64,000 nucleotides of DNA from Isoetes taiwanensis (Eukaryota; Streptophyta; Lycopodiopsida; Isoetales; Isoetaceae): assembly GCA_021234155.1 (NCBI GenBank), contig JAJEKV010000073.1, positions 2,950,001 to 3,014,000 on the forward strand. Direction: 5' to 3'. A program made the position numbers and the translations under genes. Positions 31,204 to 40,672 of the stretch are shown piece after piece; the stretch's first letter is position 1; each line of letters opens with the position of its first letter. The notes beneath the pieces were generated by a model. It saw only the letters and a program-made list of their open reading frames with translations. It was not told where the DNA came from and searched no databases.

Positions 31204-31560
31204 TCACACTCTCTCCGCATGTATAGAGAAACCTTGCAATTCATTAACCAAATCCTTTGGAGCAGCTAACTTACCAAATCTATCCAGAAACTTCTTGACA
31301 AGTTCATCCCATGAAGTGGTGCCCATTAACTTTTCATAAGTTAACCAAGCACCAGCCTCACTTTCTTCTTTGAAACATTTTTCAAACTCTGAGAGCTTGC
31401 AGCCCTTCTTGAAGCCATAGTCTCTGTAATAATCCTCAAATATTCTCAAGAAGTTGTTAGCACTCATACTGGAATCAAAAGTAGGCAAAGGAACAGGGAC
31501 ATTCAATTCAAATTGATATGGCATATTCTGAAGCAGGCTACTTGAGAAACTTGAATGCAA
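31204..31560 (-). pseudogene. Element 2 Gag N-terminal domain
   Basis: This 118-codon frame has the retrotransposon Gag core (FLRIFEDYYRDYGFKK, GAWLTYEKLMGTTSWDELVKKF, LDRFGKL). It would form the capsid. It is separated from the zinc knuckles by stops and frameshifts around 30800-31200. Confidence 0.8.
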
Positions 31561-32262
31561 TGGCCTTTCTCTGCAATGATCTGATGCATCAATATCTTCT
31601 ATTGGTTCTTGATCTCATTGTGGTCCTGTCCTCCATTCAGCCATGCTCTTTCATTTTATCTCCCCAAATGTGCACTCTGCAAATTCAGCTTCACCATTAT
31701 AGCAGAGTTGCAAGGATCACGTTTAACTTGTTTGTATGTTTCCATGACAGGTGCACCCTTTCTCCATCTTTATTCATCTGCCATAAGTGGTCTTGCTATC
31801 CATTTAAACTCCTTATTCTTGTTCTCATTCCCAAAAGAAAGCACTCTGCAATTCAGCTTCACCATCATAGATCAGGGAGGCACACATTTTCTTGTTTTGG
31901 CGAGATCTCAACTTTTGCACATTCACTTCACCCTCCCACACCCCCTTTCCATCACCATCTTACCATATTCACACTCATTCTTGCCTTTTCTTTTCACACA
32001 TTTTCTTGTTTTGGCGAGATTTCCACATTTACACACTCATTTCATCTCATACACTCCATTTCCATCACCATCTTACTATATTCACAACTCATTCTCACCT
32101 TTGTCATTCACTCACATCCTCTCACTACCATATTCACCAATACTTCATCAACACTTGCACTTTATACCCTCTTTCTTCCATGATTCTCACCTAGACACTT
32201 TGGGACAAAATTGAAGACCCCTTATGGCTGAGGGAACCAGCCATTTTCTTGTTTTGGCGAGA
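31561..32262 (-). other. Element 2 leader with thrice-repeated PBS-proximal motif
   Basis: The + strand sequence ATTTTCTTGTTTTGGCGAGAT occurs at about 31886, 32000 and 32243-32263. The third copy abuts the LTR at the position expected for the primer-binding site. No match to a known primer tRNA could be assigned. The rest is T/C-rich on + and contains the broken frames 31518-32214, which are not convincing as genes. Confidence 0.5.
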
Positions 32263-34137
32263 TGTTGCCCCCAAAGGGCAACATACTAATTGATTGGTTT
32301 ATTTGTTAAAGTTAGGAAGGCTAAGTCAAAGGAAGACTTGGCAGTCAACATTGGTATGAAGGTCAAAGGGTGTTCATTCTTCAAGTCAACAAGTGCTCAA
32401 GGTTCAAAACTCACATGAGGTACTTTATTTAAGGTCAAAATGCTTAGTCAAGAATATGCTCTAGAAGATTCTGGGTTATGAAGTTTGGAAGACAATTTTT
32501 GAAGATTGGAAGTTAAAAATTTTGGAAGACCCCTTAGCCTTCCCTATCCAATTTTTACTCATATTCTACTTCTATCTTTTGGAATTTCCTAGCCATTTTT
32601 CCTACATCCATATTCTGCATACCTCATTATGTTTTGCTCCATTCTCCCTTTTTCTAATACACCTATATTTCTCCCATGAGTTATCCCCCACCATTGCCTC
32701 CATATCTTTTCACTTCTTATGCCACATCTTTTTGCAATTTTCCCAAAATCCTTTTGCAATTCCTTACCATTATGCCATGCCACTTGTATACCTTATGGAA
32801 TATTCCTGATCATTATGCCCAAGGACTTGGCATATTCCCAAGAAAAATTAGGGTTGCCATTGCTAAAGTGATCCATCTCTTCAATTTTCTATAAGTGGCC
32901 CTTTAAAACCATGGCTTAGCTTTGCAAAATTAAAGAATACAGCATATTCCATGGATATACGGGCAAAAATACGGAATCGTATCGTGCTATTTTTGAAAAA
33001 ATACAGCCAAGAACCCTAAATTTCTGCTTCCACCTCGAATCTCGCCGGATTTGGCACCACAGCTCTCGGAACCTACCTATTTCCACCTTCCCGCTCTTTA
33101 AGAACCGAATAAACCCATCAATCAAGGCTAAGATTAAGCAAACATTTGAAAACTAAGATATATACATGGGATTCGATAAAAGAATTTTCTTGAAGGCCCA
33201 GACGCATCAAACCTCGACATTGATACATGCTGAGCATGATCTGAAGACGTTCTTGAAGTCTTTGAGTGTTCCACAGTCTAATCTGAGAAGATTGGACTGA
33301 TATTATTGATTTGATACTACTTATTGACCTTCTAAGCTATTTTGATGATTGATCTATGTTCCTAAGATTCTTATTCACCTTGTATTACCTTCATATCAAT
33401 GAAAATTGATTGCCAAGTATTCAAAAACTCGACTGTCATGATCCTTTAGTATTTTTGCATCACAAACATTTTTATAGTAAAGAATTCCCTTATTTTTTCC
33501 TGCATATGACCATCTGCACTTCATCTCCCATCTTATTTGCACCTGTGTGCACAAAAATTTCGAAAAAATCCCATTCCAAACTCAAGTTACTATTTTTTGC
33601 ATTCTGTCTGATACAAATTTAGACTGATATCTACAGAACAGTGCCAAAAAAATAGTTTTAGTGATTCAAATCATGATTTGATAGCATGCACCTTACCTTT
33701 GAGGTCTATATTGCATTTTAGTTTTGGAATTTCTTCAAATTTTAACCTACAACTCAAGTTACAAAACTCTGAGCTCTGTTTTTAGTATTGACTGGTATTG
33801 ACCAAAATTTGACCCAACTTTGAGATCGAATATCTTACAAATTAAAACTCAGACTTGGTCAAGATCTTTACCCTTACTTGCCTACAACTTTTTTGAACAA
33901 GTCACAGTCATCTGACCTTGGAAATCAGTCTGTATATGAGATCTGCATCGATTTGAGTAAAGGATCCAAATTCCAGAATTGGGAAAGGTATGAAAACTCT
34001 GTAACTGAGCTTTTTCTTTGGAAAATTCTTGTGTAGATTGATCACCTTAAGTGATCTGGAGGTTCTAACCCCAACTTGAGTGAAAACTCGAGTTGGCTTC
34101 TTGTGTTTGACTCTCTAAGCCAGGTTGAGGGTCAACA
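32263..34137 (-). repeat. 5' LTR of element 2
   Basis: On + the LTR starts TGTTGCCCCCAAAGGGCAACA, itself a near-palindrome, and ends GAGGGTCAACA, giving TG...CA ends and a TGTTG/CAACA terminal inverted repeat. The length is about 1875 bp. The other LTR is absent, so the boundaries rest on the terminal motifs, the adjacency to the leader, and the switch to array-unit sequence at 34138. Confidence 0.7.
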
Positions 34138-34285
34138 ATCTCTATTCTTGTTATATCGAACATAAACTTCAGTTTCATTTTGATTTGTTTTACGCTTCTA
34201 TTTACGGTGCGAAAATAGCAGTTCCAACGTTTTTGGAGTGTGCAATTTCGCACCGTGACTACACACACTGCGAAGAGAATGCTTA
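34138..34285. repeat. P1 remnant, copy 2 right part
   Basis: The array unit resumes with ATCTCTATTCTTGTTATATC. It loses the first palindromes by a deletion at about 34203 and keeps half of one member (ACGGTGCGAAAA) and the GCACCGTGACTAC half site. Confidence 0.8.
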
Positions 34286-34474
34286 TCTGAATTTAGAATC
34301 TACATGTAAGGAAAATGGCCAAGAGCTTTCCAAATTGAAAATGTGCAGTAAATAGATGGATCATATGTATCTATCTCTTATGGTTACATACTTATAACTA
34401 GCGAATGTCTGAAATATTCTAGTAACAAAATTTAGAACTCATATAAGAGGCATAGCATACATAAATGCAGAAGT

Positions 34475-34759
34475 TCATTCGCAATCGGGATCATCATGAG
34501 CAGGTAGTTGAGTGATGCGATTAATCTCATAGACGTGACGCTCTGGAACCCGATGAAGGTGGATAACAACACGATAAAACCCGTTGGAAGAATGATTTCG
34601 ACCCTCTGCTACTCCTTCCAGCCAGGGATCAAGGGGGATACCCCTCTGAGAACATCTATAAAGATCATTATATTTCATAGTGCAAGTAATGGAGTCTATA
34701 TCTTCGGGACGAGGAGGCAAGGTAGACCCCCTGTAATAAGGATAACCAGGCCGAGACAT
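34475..34759 (-). CDS. Gene B1, copy 2 (best copy): small unknown protein
   Basis: An intact frame of 94 codons starts at the ATG of MSRPGYPYYRGSTLPPRPED (34757-34759) and ends at 34475. It contains DSITCTMKYNDLYRC, GIPLDPWLEG, FYRVVIHLHRVPERHVYEI and an acidic C-terminus. It has no signal peptide or transmembrane segment. The open frame extends further upstream, so the start is chosen by conservation across copies. It resembles B2 in length, order of motifs and acidic tail, indicating a local duplication. Function unknown. Confidence 0.6.
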   Translation of the reverse strand: MSRPGYPYYRGSTLPPRPEDIDSITCTMKYNDLYRCSQRGIPLDPWLEGVAEGRNHSSNGFYRVVIHLHRVPERHVYEINRITQLPAHDDPDCE

Positions 34760-34930
34760 AGCAAATGGATGCCTTCTGCATTGAATGGAGCTGTACTTAT
34801 ATCGAACAAAATTATTGACATGCACTGTAGCAGCATTATTGGTTATATATACGAGCATAATGTACAAAATACACGATCATGAACTCTTCAAATAAGTATT
34901 GACAATATGATCCAGATGACAAGTATTGAT

Positions 34931-35179
34931 TTAGGGGGACTCTTCTGAGTCATTGTCACCAGGCACCCCAGTGATCTTTTCTATCATGTACATTTGATGC
35001 TCTCTATTCCATATTAGATGGATGATAACATCGAAGGGATCAGGATAATAGCGAGGATTGAGAGCGGCAGTGGTCATCCAGTCTTCCATGGGTATTTCTC
35101 GCTCGCGACACTGCTTGAAGTTTTCGTGATTCATCTTGCAGGTAATGGAATCACGTTCAGGACCAGAATGAGACCACAT
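34931..35179 (-). CDS. Gene B2, copy 2 (intact copy): paralogue of B1
   Basis: An open frame of 82 codons from MWSHSGPERDSITC. It contains NFKQCREREIPMEDWM, PFDVIIHLIWNREHQMYMIE and an acidic SEESP end. The frame is open upstream to 35239, so the start could be earlier. A TATA-like GGTATAAATATA lies upstream on the minus strand (about 35224-35235). Paralogous to B1, which follows after about 170 bp. Function unknown. Confidence 0.55.
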   Translation of the reverse strand: MWSHSGPERDSITCKMNHENFKQCREREIPMEDWMTTAALNPRYYPDPFDVIIHLIWNREHQMYMIEKITGVPGDNDSEESP

Positions 35180-35370
35180 GGCTAGACGGAGGCCAATGTT
35201 GCTGCACTCGGCAATTTGATGTATATTTATACCCACCAAAATTATTGATGGTATATACCCACCAAAATTATTGATGGTATATACATAGAAATTATTGGAT
35301 CATATACATACTTGTATGGTACTCGTATGCTACATGAGCTACAATGATCTTGGTGAATGCGTGAGAAATT
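35180..35370. promoter_or_regulatory. B2 promoter region, copy 2; gene C and P2 deleted
   Basis: The 26-bp double repeat (ACCCACCAAAATTATTGATGG) and the minus-strand TATA are present. At about 35370 the sequence jumps from the B2/C spacer (GTGAGAAAT) directly into gene D (CAGAAGGCCTGC). Gene C, P2 and the D promoter are therefore deleted from this unit. Confidence 0.7.
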
Positions 35371-36988
35371 CAGAAGGCCTGCAAGCATGCCCCAGACATT
35401 CTGTGCGGCCTGAAACTGATGAGCTATTTGACCATTTCTTGGAGTGGAGGTTGCACCACAGTCCCACCAAGGAGCTTGCAATGGAGTTGATCAACTTCAT
35501 TCTGGAGCGATTTGATTGTGGTCATGAGCCACTGATGAAGTGGAGGTAAGCTATCATAAGTTTGCTTATTTTGTTAAGTGCCTAAGAACGATTGTTTATT
35601 GCGCAGGAGATTTTTGCGGACGATTTTTGCGCCAGACATGACAGAGTTACCCTTGGCAGAGATGCAAGTATCGCCCACTATATGGGCTACCTTTATAAGG
35701 GAGAGATCGTTGTGTTCCATTCTAAGTACAGCCCATATGGACCAGAAGAGGTTTTGAAACTCAAGGCCCTCTCGTTGATTGGTAATCACATCCCATTATC
35801 TGCCAATTCTGATCGAGTAGTGGCTGTTAGGAGAGATATCGCCACACATATTTTTGGTGGCTTTAGAGTCATTTCCCACTTGCCATTAAGTTAAGTTAAA
35901 TAGGGCAAATAACTGGAACTTGCTTTCCCATTGACCCTTAAGTTAATATCAGCTAAGTTAATTCCAGTTAATTTTTAACTGTTCATTAACTTAACGGAGC
36001 ATCCTTCTCACTATAAAAAGTTAAGTTATTTTTTTAACCAAATTTAAAAATATTTAACCAACTAGTGCAAAAGTTAAGTGACCTAAGCAAGGTCCACTTA
36101 ACTTCTAACTTTTTGGTTAAGCATTAAGCTAACTTAACTACGAGTGAGAAATGGTTCCAGTTAGGTTAGACTCTTAAATCGTAATTTTGACAAGGATGCC
36201 AACTAGTTGACCAAGCGTCTTATTAGTTTGATAGATTGAATAAAAAGCGCTAAAATAGGAGGTGGATTTTAAGAATTTTATGATTGATTGACTGGTCACG
36301 TAGTACTTGACTAGAAAGTATTAAAATGGAGAGAGTTGACTACAAGTCAATTGATTGGCGAGAAAGTGTCTAAGTTAACCAAAAGTCAACTCATTGACTA
36401 GAGAGTCAACCACTTTACTAGATTTTACTAGGTAGTCAAACAATTCACAAAAATAGTAACTTGACAAAAAAAGTCATATCCTCCATTTAACTTAACCGTA
36501 TCTCTTAACTGAAGTGGGAAACGAACACATTTATCTCTAACCTAACAAAACTTCTTAACTATTAGTGTGAAGCACAAGCTTATTATAAAGGTTAGGTTAA
36601 GTTGATTTCATGAGCTTAACCTAAGTGGTCCATAATTGGTATAGTGCGAATGCATATCTTCACAATCCTTTAAGTTAGTCTTAACTTAATGACTTTAATG
36701 GGAAATCACAACCTACTTTCCATTAAGTTAAGAGATAACCAACTAGTTAAGTTAACATAACCTAATTGCGAGTGGGAGACTACCCTTAGTATGTATTCTA
36801 TGGCTGCCAGTAGAGCTGCATTGGCCTTGTCCGGCGTGGATAAGGCTACAATTCGACTGACTTGGGAAGAGAGGGAGCCCCAGATTCCTCGCCTTATGTA
36901 CCTGTTGGATGCTGGTCTGCAGGAGTCCGAATTGGAAGAAGTCGAAGTGTCCGATGACTTACATGTTTCTAAGAAAATGAAGTTGTAA
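35371..36988 (+). pseudogene. D::A chimera, copy 2, interrupted by a MITE
   Basis: The D part lacks its start (deletion at 35370). It joins A at the CTGATG microhomology (35532-35537), followed by the A intron (35546-35606) and exon 2 from 35607. Exon 2 is interrupted at 35865 by a 920-bp MITE and continues at 36789-36988. Apart from the insertion, exon 2 is open and gives the conserved GRDASIAHYMGYLYKGE, LKALSLIGNHIPLS and LTWEEREPQIPRLMYLLDA. Confidence 0.75.
35866..36785. mobile_element. PIF/Harbinger-like MITE, target duplication TTA
   Basis: A 920-bp insertion is flanked by TTA on both sides (35863-35865 and 36786-36788). Uninterrupted copies have a single TTA at this site. The ends are related inverted repeats (GAGTCATTTCCCACTTGCCA at left; GGGTAGTCTCCCACTCGCAA from the reverse complement at right). 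The interior is rich in GTTAAGTTAA-type motifs and codes for nothing. The TTA target favours PIF/Harbinger (Tourist-like). Confidence 0.82.
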
Positions 36989-37089
36989 CCATTGTCAATT
37001 AATGCAAAGACTTGTTTTAAATCTCTATTCTTGTTATATCAAACATAAACTTCAGTTTCATTTTGATTTGTTTTACGCTTCTATTTTAC

Positions 37090-37355
37090 TTGCACCATGG
37101 CCACGGTGCGAAAACCGTGTTGTCTGTGCTTACAACTAACCAATATTCGCACCGTGGCCACCGGTGGGCACGGTGCGAAAAGGACTATTCCACATTCTGT
37201 GGGAAGGTCTCTTTCGCACCGTCGCCACGGTGCGAAAATGACCATTCCACATTATGTGGGAAGGTCTCTTTCGCACCGTCGCCACGGTGCGAAAATAGCA
37301 GTTCCAACGTTTTTGGAGTGTGCAATTTTGCACCGTGACTACACACACTGCGAAG
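37090..37355. repeat. Palindrome cluster P1, copy 3
   Basis: Same arrangement as the other P1 clusters. One member has arms around the long centre GGCCACCGGTGGGC at about 37147-37178. Two members have centre CGCC (about 37215-37238 and 37272-37295), and there is a half site at 37329. Confidence 0.9.
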
Positions 37356-37504
37356 AGAATGCTTATCTGAATTTAGAATCTACATGTAAGGAAAATGGCC
37401 AAGAGCTTTCCAAATTGAAAATGTGCAGTAAATAGATGGATCATATGTATCTATCTCTTATGGTTACATACTTATAACTAGCGAATGTCATCATGAGCAG
37501 AAGT

Positions 37505-37790
37505 TCATTCGCAATCGGGATCATCATGAGCAGGTAGTTGAGTGATGCGATTAATCTCATAGACGTGACGCTCTGGAACCCGATGAAGGTGGATAACAAC
37601 ACGATAAAACCCGTTGGAAGAATGATTTGACCCCCTCGCTACTCCTTCCGGCCCGGGGATCAAGGGGGATACCCCTCTGAGAACATCTATAAAGATCATT
37701 ATATTTCATAGTGCAAGTAATGGAGTCTATATCTTCGGGACGAGGAGGCAAGGTAGACCCCCTGTAATAAGGATAACCAGGCCGAGACAT
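37505..37790 (-). pseudogene. Gene B1, copy 3, frame-broken
   Basis: Homologous to 34475-34759. Changes around 37625-37665 (for example CCAGCCAGGG read as CCGGCCCGGGG) shift the frame in the middle. They fall at CAG/CTG triplets, so consensus error is a real alternative to decay. Confidence 0.6.
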
Positions 37791-37961
37791 AGCAAATGGA
37801 TGCCTTCTGCATTGAATGGAGCTGTACTTATATTGAACAAAATTATTGACATGCACTGTAGCAGCATTATTGGTTATATATACGAGCATAATGTACAAAA
37901 TACACGATCATGAACTCTTCAAATAAGTATTGACAATATGATCCAGATGACAAGTATTGAT

Positions 37962-38209
37962 TTAGGGGGACTCTTCTGAGCCATTGTCACCAGGCACCCC
38001 AGTGATCTTTTCTATCATGTACATTTGATGCTCTCTATTCCATATTAGATGGATGATAACATCGAAGGGATCAGGATAATAGCGAGGATTGAGAGCGGCA
38101 GTGGTCATCCAGTCTTCCATGGGTATTTCTCGCTCGCGACACTGCTTGAACTTTCCTGATTCATCTTGCAGGTAATGGAATCATGTTCAGGACCAGAATG
38201 AGACCATAT
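37962..38209 (-). pseudogene. Gene B2, copy 3, start and frame altered
   Basis: Homologous to 34931-35179. The conserved ATG is changed (CCATAT instead of CCACAT on +) and one to two bases near 38150 shift the frame. Divergent from gene C, with the doubled 26-bp repeat (about 38269-38322) between them. Confidence 0.55.
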
Positions 38210-38665
38210 AGCTAGACGGAGGCCAATGTTGCTGCACTCGGCAATTTGATGTATATTTATACCCACCAAAATTATTGATGGTATATACCCACCAAAATTA
38301 TTGATGGTATATACATAGAAATTATTGGATCATATACATACTTGTATGGTACTCGTATGCTACATGAGCTACAATGATCTTGGTGAATGCGTGAGAAATG
38401 GTGTCAAACTTGATCCATGGCTGCAATCCAAAGCGTAAATATAATGTACGTATATAGCATATATACCTGATTTCTCTTTAAATAGGCATCTATGCCTTCA
38501 TTGTCTTTGCCTCTTTCCCCCTCTTGTCTGCTTCTTGTTTGCTCCTTGCCTCCCTGTCCGCCTCTTGTGGCTCCTTGCCTGCCTGTCTACTCCTTTCTTG
38601 CATGCTCCTTGCCTCCCTGTCTGCTCCACTAGTTGTTTCTTGTCTGCTCCACTAGTTTCTTGCAA

Positions 38666-39187
38666 ATGGTAACTTTGCAAGAACATCCTCGCTGGGCTGA
38701 TCCGGAATACCTGCAAGCATGCGGCAGAAATACGTGCACTTTTGATGAATTTTTTAGCAACTTTTGGGAGCATCGATGGCGTCACGGTCCAACCACGGAG
38801 CTTGCAAGGCAGCTGATCCACTTCATTATCGATCGCTATACTCGTCATCTCCCTCCACTGGAGGAGATCAATTCGAGTCAAGCAAGGTTCACTCTAAGTG
38901 CTTTGGGACTTCTTGAACCCCCCTCAGATTTAGAAGATAGGCTAGAACAGTTGAAGGACATGCTTTTCCATGGTTTCATGGCCTACTCTCTGGATCAGTA
39001 TGTGCCTCTAGTCATTCCTACTAGTGAGAAGAATAGGATTTATATCCTCATTGAACTTTACAACTTCCATTACAAATCTTCTGTGGATATTGGTAAGCTC
39101 CTATTCCGTTCCCTTGACTTCAACATCCCGTGGTTCTTGTCTAAATTCCCCGAAAGTGGGATACAATTCCTTGGGATATACACGTGA
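38666..39187 (+). pseudogene. Gene C, copy 3a, frameshifted near the C-terminus
   Basis: The start ATG lies in TTGCAAATGG after the pyrimidine-rich leader and the TTTAAATAGG box (about 38475). The frame matches the intact gene C for about 155 codons (HPRWADPEYLQACGRN, FFSNFWEHRWRHGPTTEL). It shifts near 39155 (CCCCGAAAGTGGG instead of CCCCGAGTGGG) and stops at 39187. Unknown family, paralogous to D. Confidence 0.6.
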
Positions 39188-39445
39188 CCTATGGCTACAT
39201 AGTACACAAAGACACATAATGCATATATCACGGGTAAAGATACTCCATTGGAATATGTGTATAAACTGGTATAAAGATTTTCATAGAAATTAAGTATATA
39301 AGCAAGTGATTTTCGTGTAATTAAGTAACATCCTTATCTTATCATGTATTATCTTGGCAATCTTACACTTTTAGTGTAATTGAATGATATCTTCTACCAT
39401 TTTCCTTGTATTTTTTCATGTGATTGTTCTATTTGTGGTCATATT

Positions 39446-39520
39446 CGGCACCGTAGCCACGGTGCGAAATCGCTTCAGTTACAAATTATTGAAGGGGCCT
39501 ATTTCGCAAGACCGTGGCTA
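39446..39520. repeat. Palindrome cluster P2, copy 3a (second member damaged)
   Basis: The first member (GGCACCGTAGCCACGGTGCG) is intact. The second reads CGCAAGACCGTGGCTACTGAT, disrupted relative to the other copies. This lies in a stretch where other differences also look like base-calling noise. Confidence 0.8.
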
Positions 39521-39935
39521 CTGATCTTAAATAACGAGATCCCGCTTTTGTTACCACCACCGAATGGTATAATACTTCAGCATTATTGGTATTATTCTTC
39601 AACATTCTTGGTATTATACTTCAACAAAGATTAGTATTATACTTCAACATTATTGGATTCAGTAGCTATAAATTCTTTCAGCTTGCTTTCACTTCTCACC
39701 TTTGTTCCATGTTTTCACCTTGCTTTCACTTCTTGGTCTTTGGTCTTCCTTGTTCCTTGCTACTTGATCTTGATCCTTGTTCTTCGCTACTTCATCTTGT
39801 TCCTTGCTCTTGATCTTGCTACTTGATCTTGTTCCTTGCTTCTTTGGTCCATGATCTTCCTTGTTTTTTTATCTTCTTGCTCCTTAATCTTCGTGCTCCT
39901 TGTTCTTTGCTACTTGATCTTCGTGCTCTTTGCAA

Positions 39936-40520
39936 ATGATTGGACCCAATCCTCCCTGGGCCACTCCAGAAGGCCTGCAAGCATGCCCCCCGGACATCTG
40001 CAATGCGGCAAACCGATGAGCTATTTGACCATTTCTTGGAGTGGAGGTTGCACTACAGTCCCACCAAGAGCTTGCAATGGAGTTGATCAACTTCATTCTG
40101 GAGCAATTTGATTGTGGTCATGAGCCACTGATGGAAATCAATCCATCTGAATGTTATAGGAGGCTTGCAATGAGGGGAATTCTTGAACCCCCTCCTTATC
40201 TGGACGAGATGCTACAGCAGTTGAGGCCTCTTCTTCGTGCTGTTTATTTAGCACACTCTCTGGATCAATACATATCAGAGTTCATTCATGAAATTTGTAA
40301 GGGACAGATGTATGGCCTTATTAGGGCGTACTACAACGAGTACAACAACTTTGTGGAGTTGGGTCCGCTCTTCTTCCGTGAGTATCATCATGTGGAATTA
40401 CTTTTTCTAATGACTAGGTATCCCATATGGTGGGAAGAATCAGGCTGGGATACGCGTGAGCTCTGGTTTCCTAACCCAGCTGCGTGGGTTACCACACGCA
40501 GGGGAAGGGCAAGGGGTTAG
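39936..40520 (+). pseudogene. Gene D, copy 3: full-length unknown protein with -1 lesion
   Basis: ATG in TTGCAAATGATTGG. The product would be about 194 residues: PPWATPEGLQACP, then ELAMELINFILEQFDCGHEP, RGILEPPPYLDEMLQQLRP, HSLDQYISEFIHE and a basic end RGRARG. The CACCAAGAGCTTGC sequence lacks one G relative to the chimera copies, which shifts the frame at about codon 45. The same lesion is present at 48665-49248. Aligns along its length with gene C. Unknown function, no membrane segments. P3 follows the stop. Confidence 0.6.
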
Positions 40521-40672
40521 AAACCTAGAGGAAGGTTACTTGGACATACTGCCGTTACTTGCTATCTATCATACATAATTCATATGATACCGTGTTAATA
40601 TATTCTCTAAATGTTCTCTAATATGTTAATATATTCTCTAATATGTTAATATGTTCCCTTTGATCTTGTGAT

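Larger units (their letters stand above)
26915..34137 (-). mobile_element. Truncated Ty3/gypsy LTR retrotransposon (element 2)
   Basis: A second, unrelated Ty3/gypsy element lies on the minus strand. Its 5' LTR is at 32263-34137, followed by a leader, Gag, protease, an archaeal-type RNase H, RT, a degenerate RNase H and the first part of the integrase zinc domain. It breaks off at 26915 inside the HHCC region and has no 3' LTR. To the right of the LTR, the array unit resumes at an earlier point (ATCTCTATTC) than where it broke on the left. The element therefore probably inserted in one unit and was then truncated by recombination between units. Confidence 0.88.

Noticed and set aside
31518-32214. 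Two long + strand ORFs (221 and 201 codons)
   Set aside because: They lie antisense in the pyrimidine-rich leader of element 2, overlap each other in different frames and consist of low-complexity Ser/His/Phe/Leu-rich sequence.
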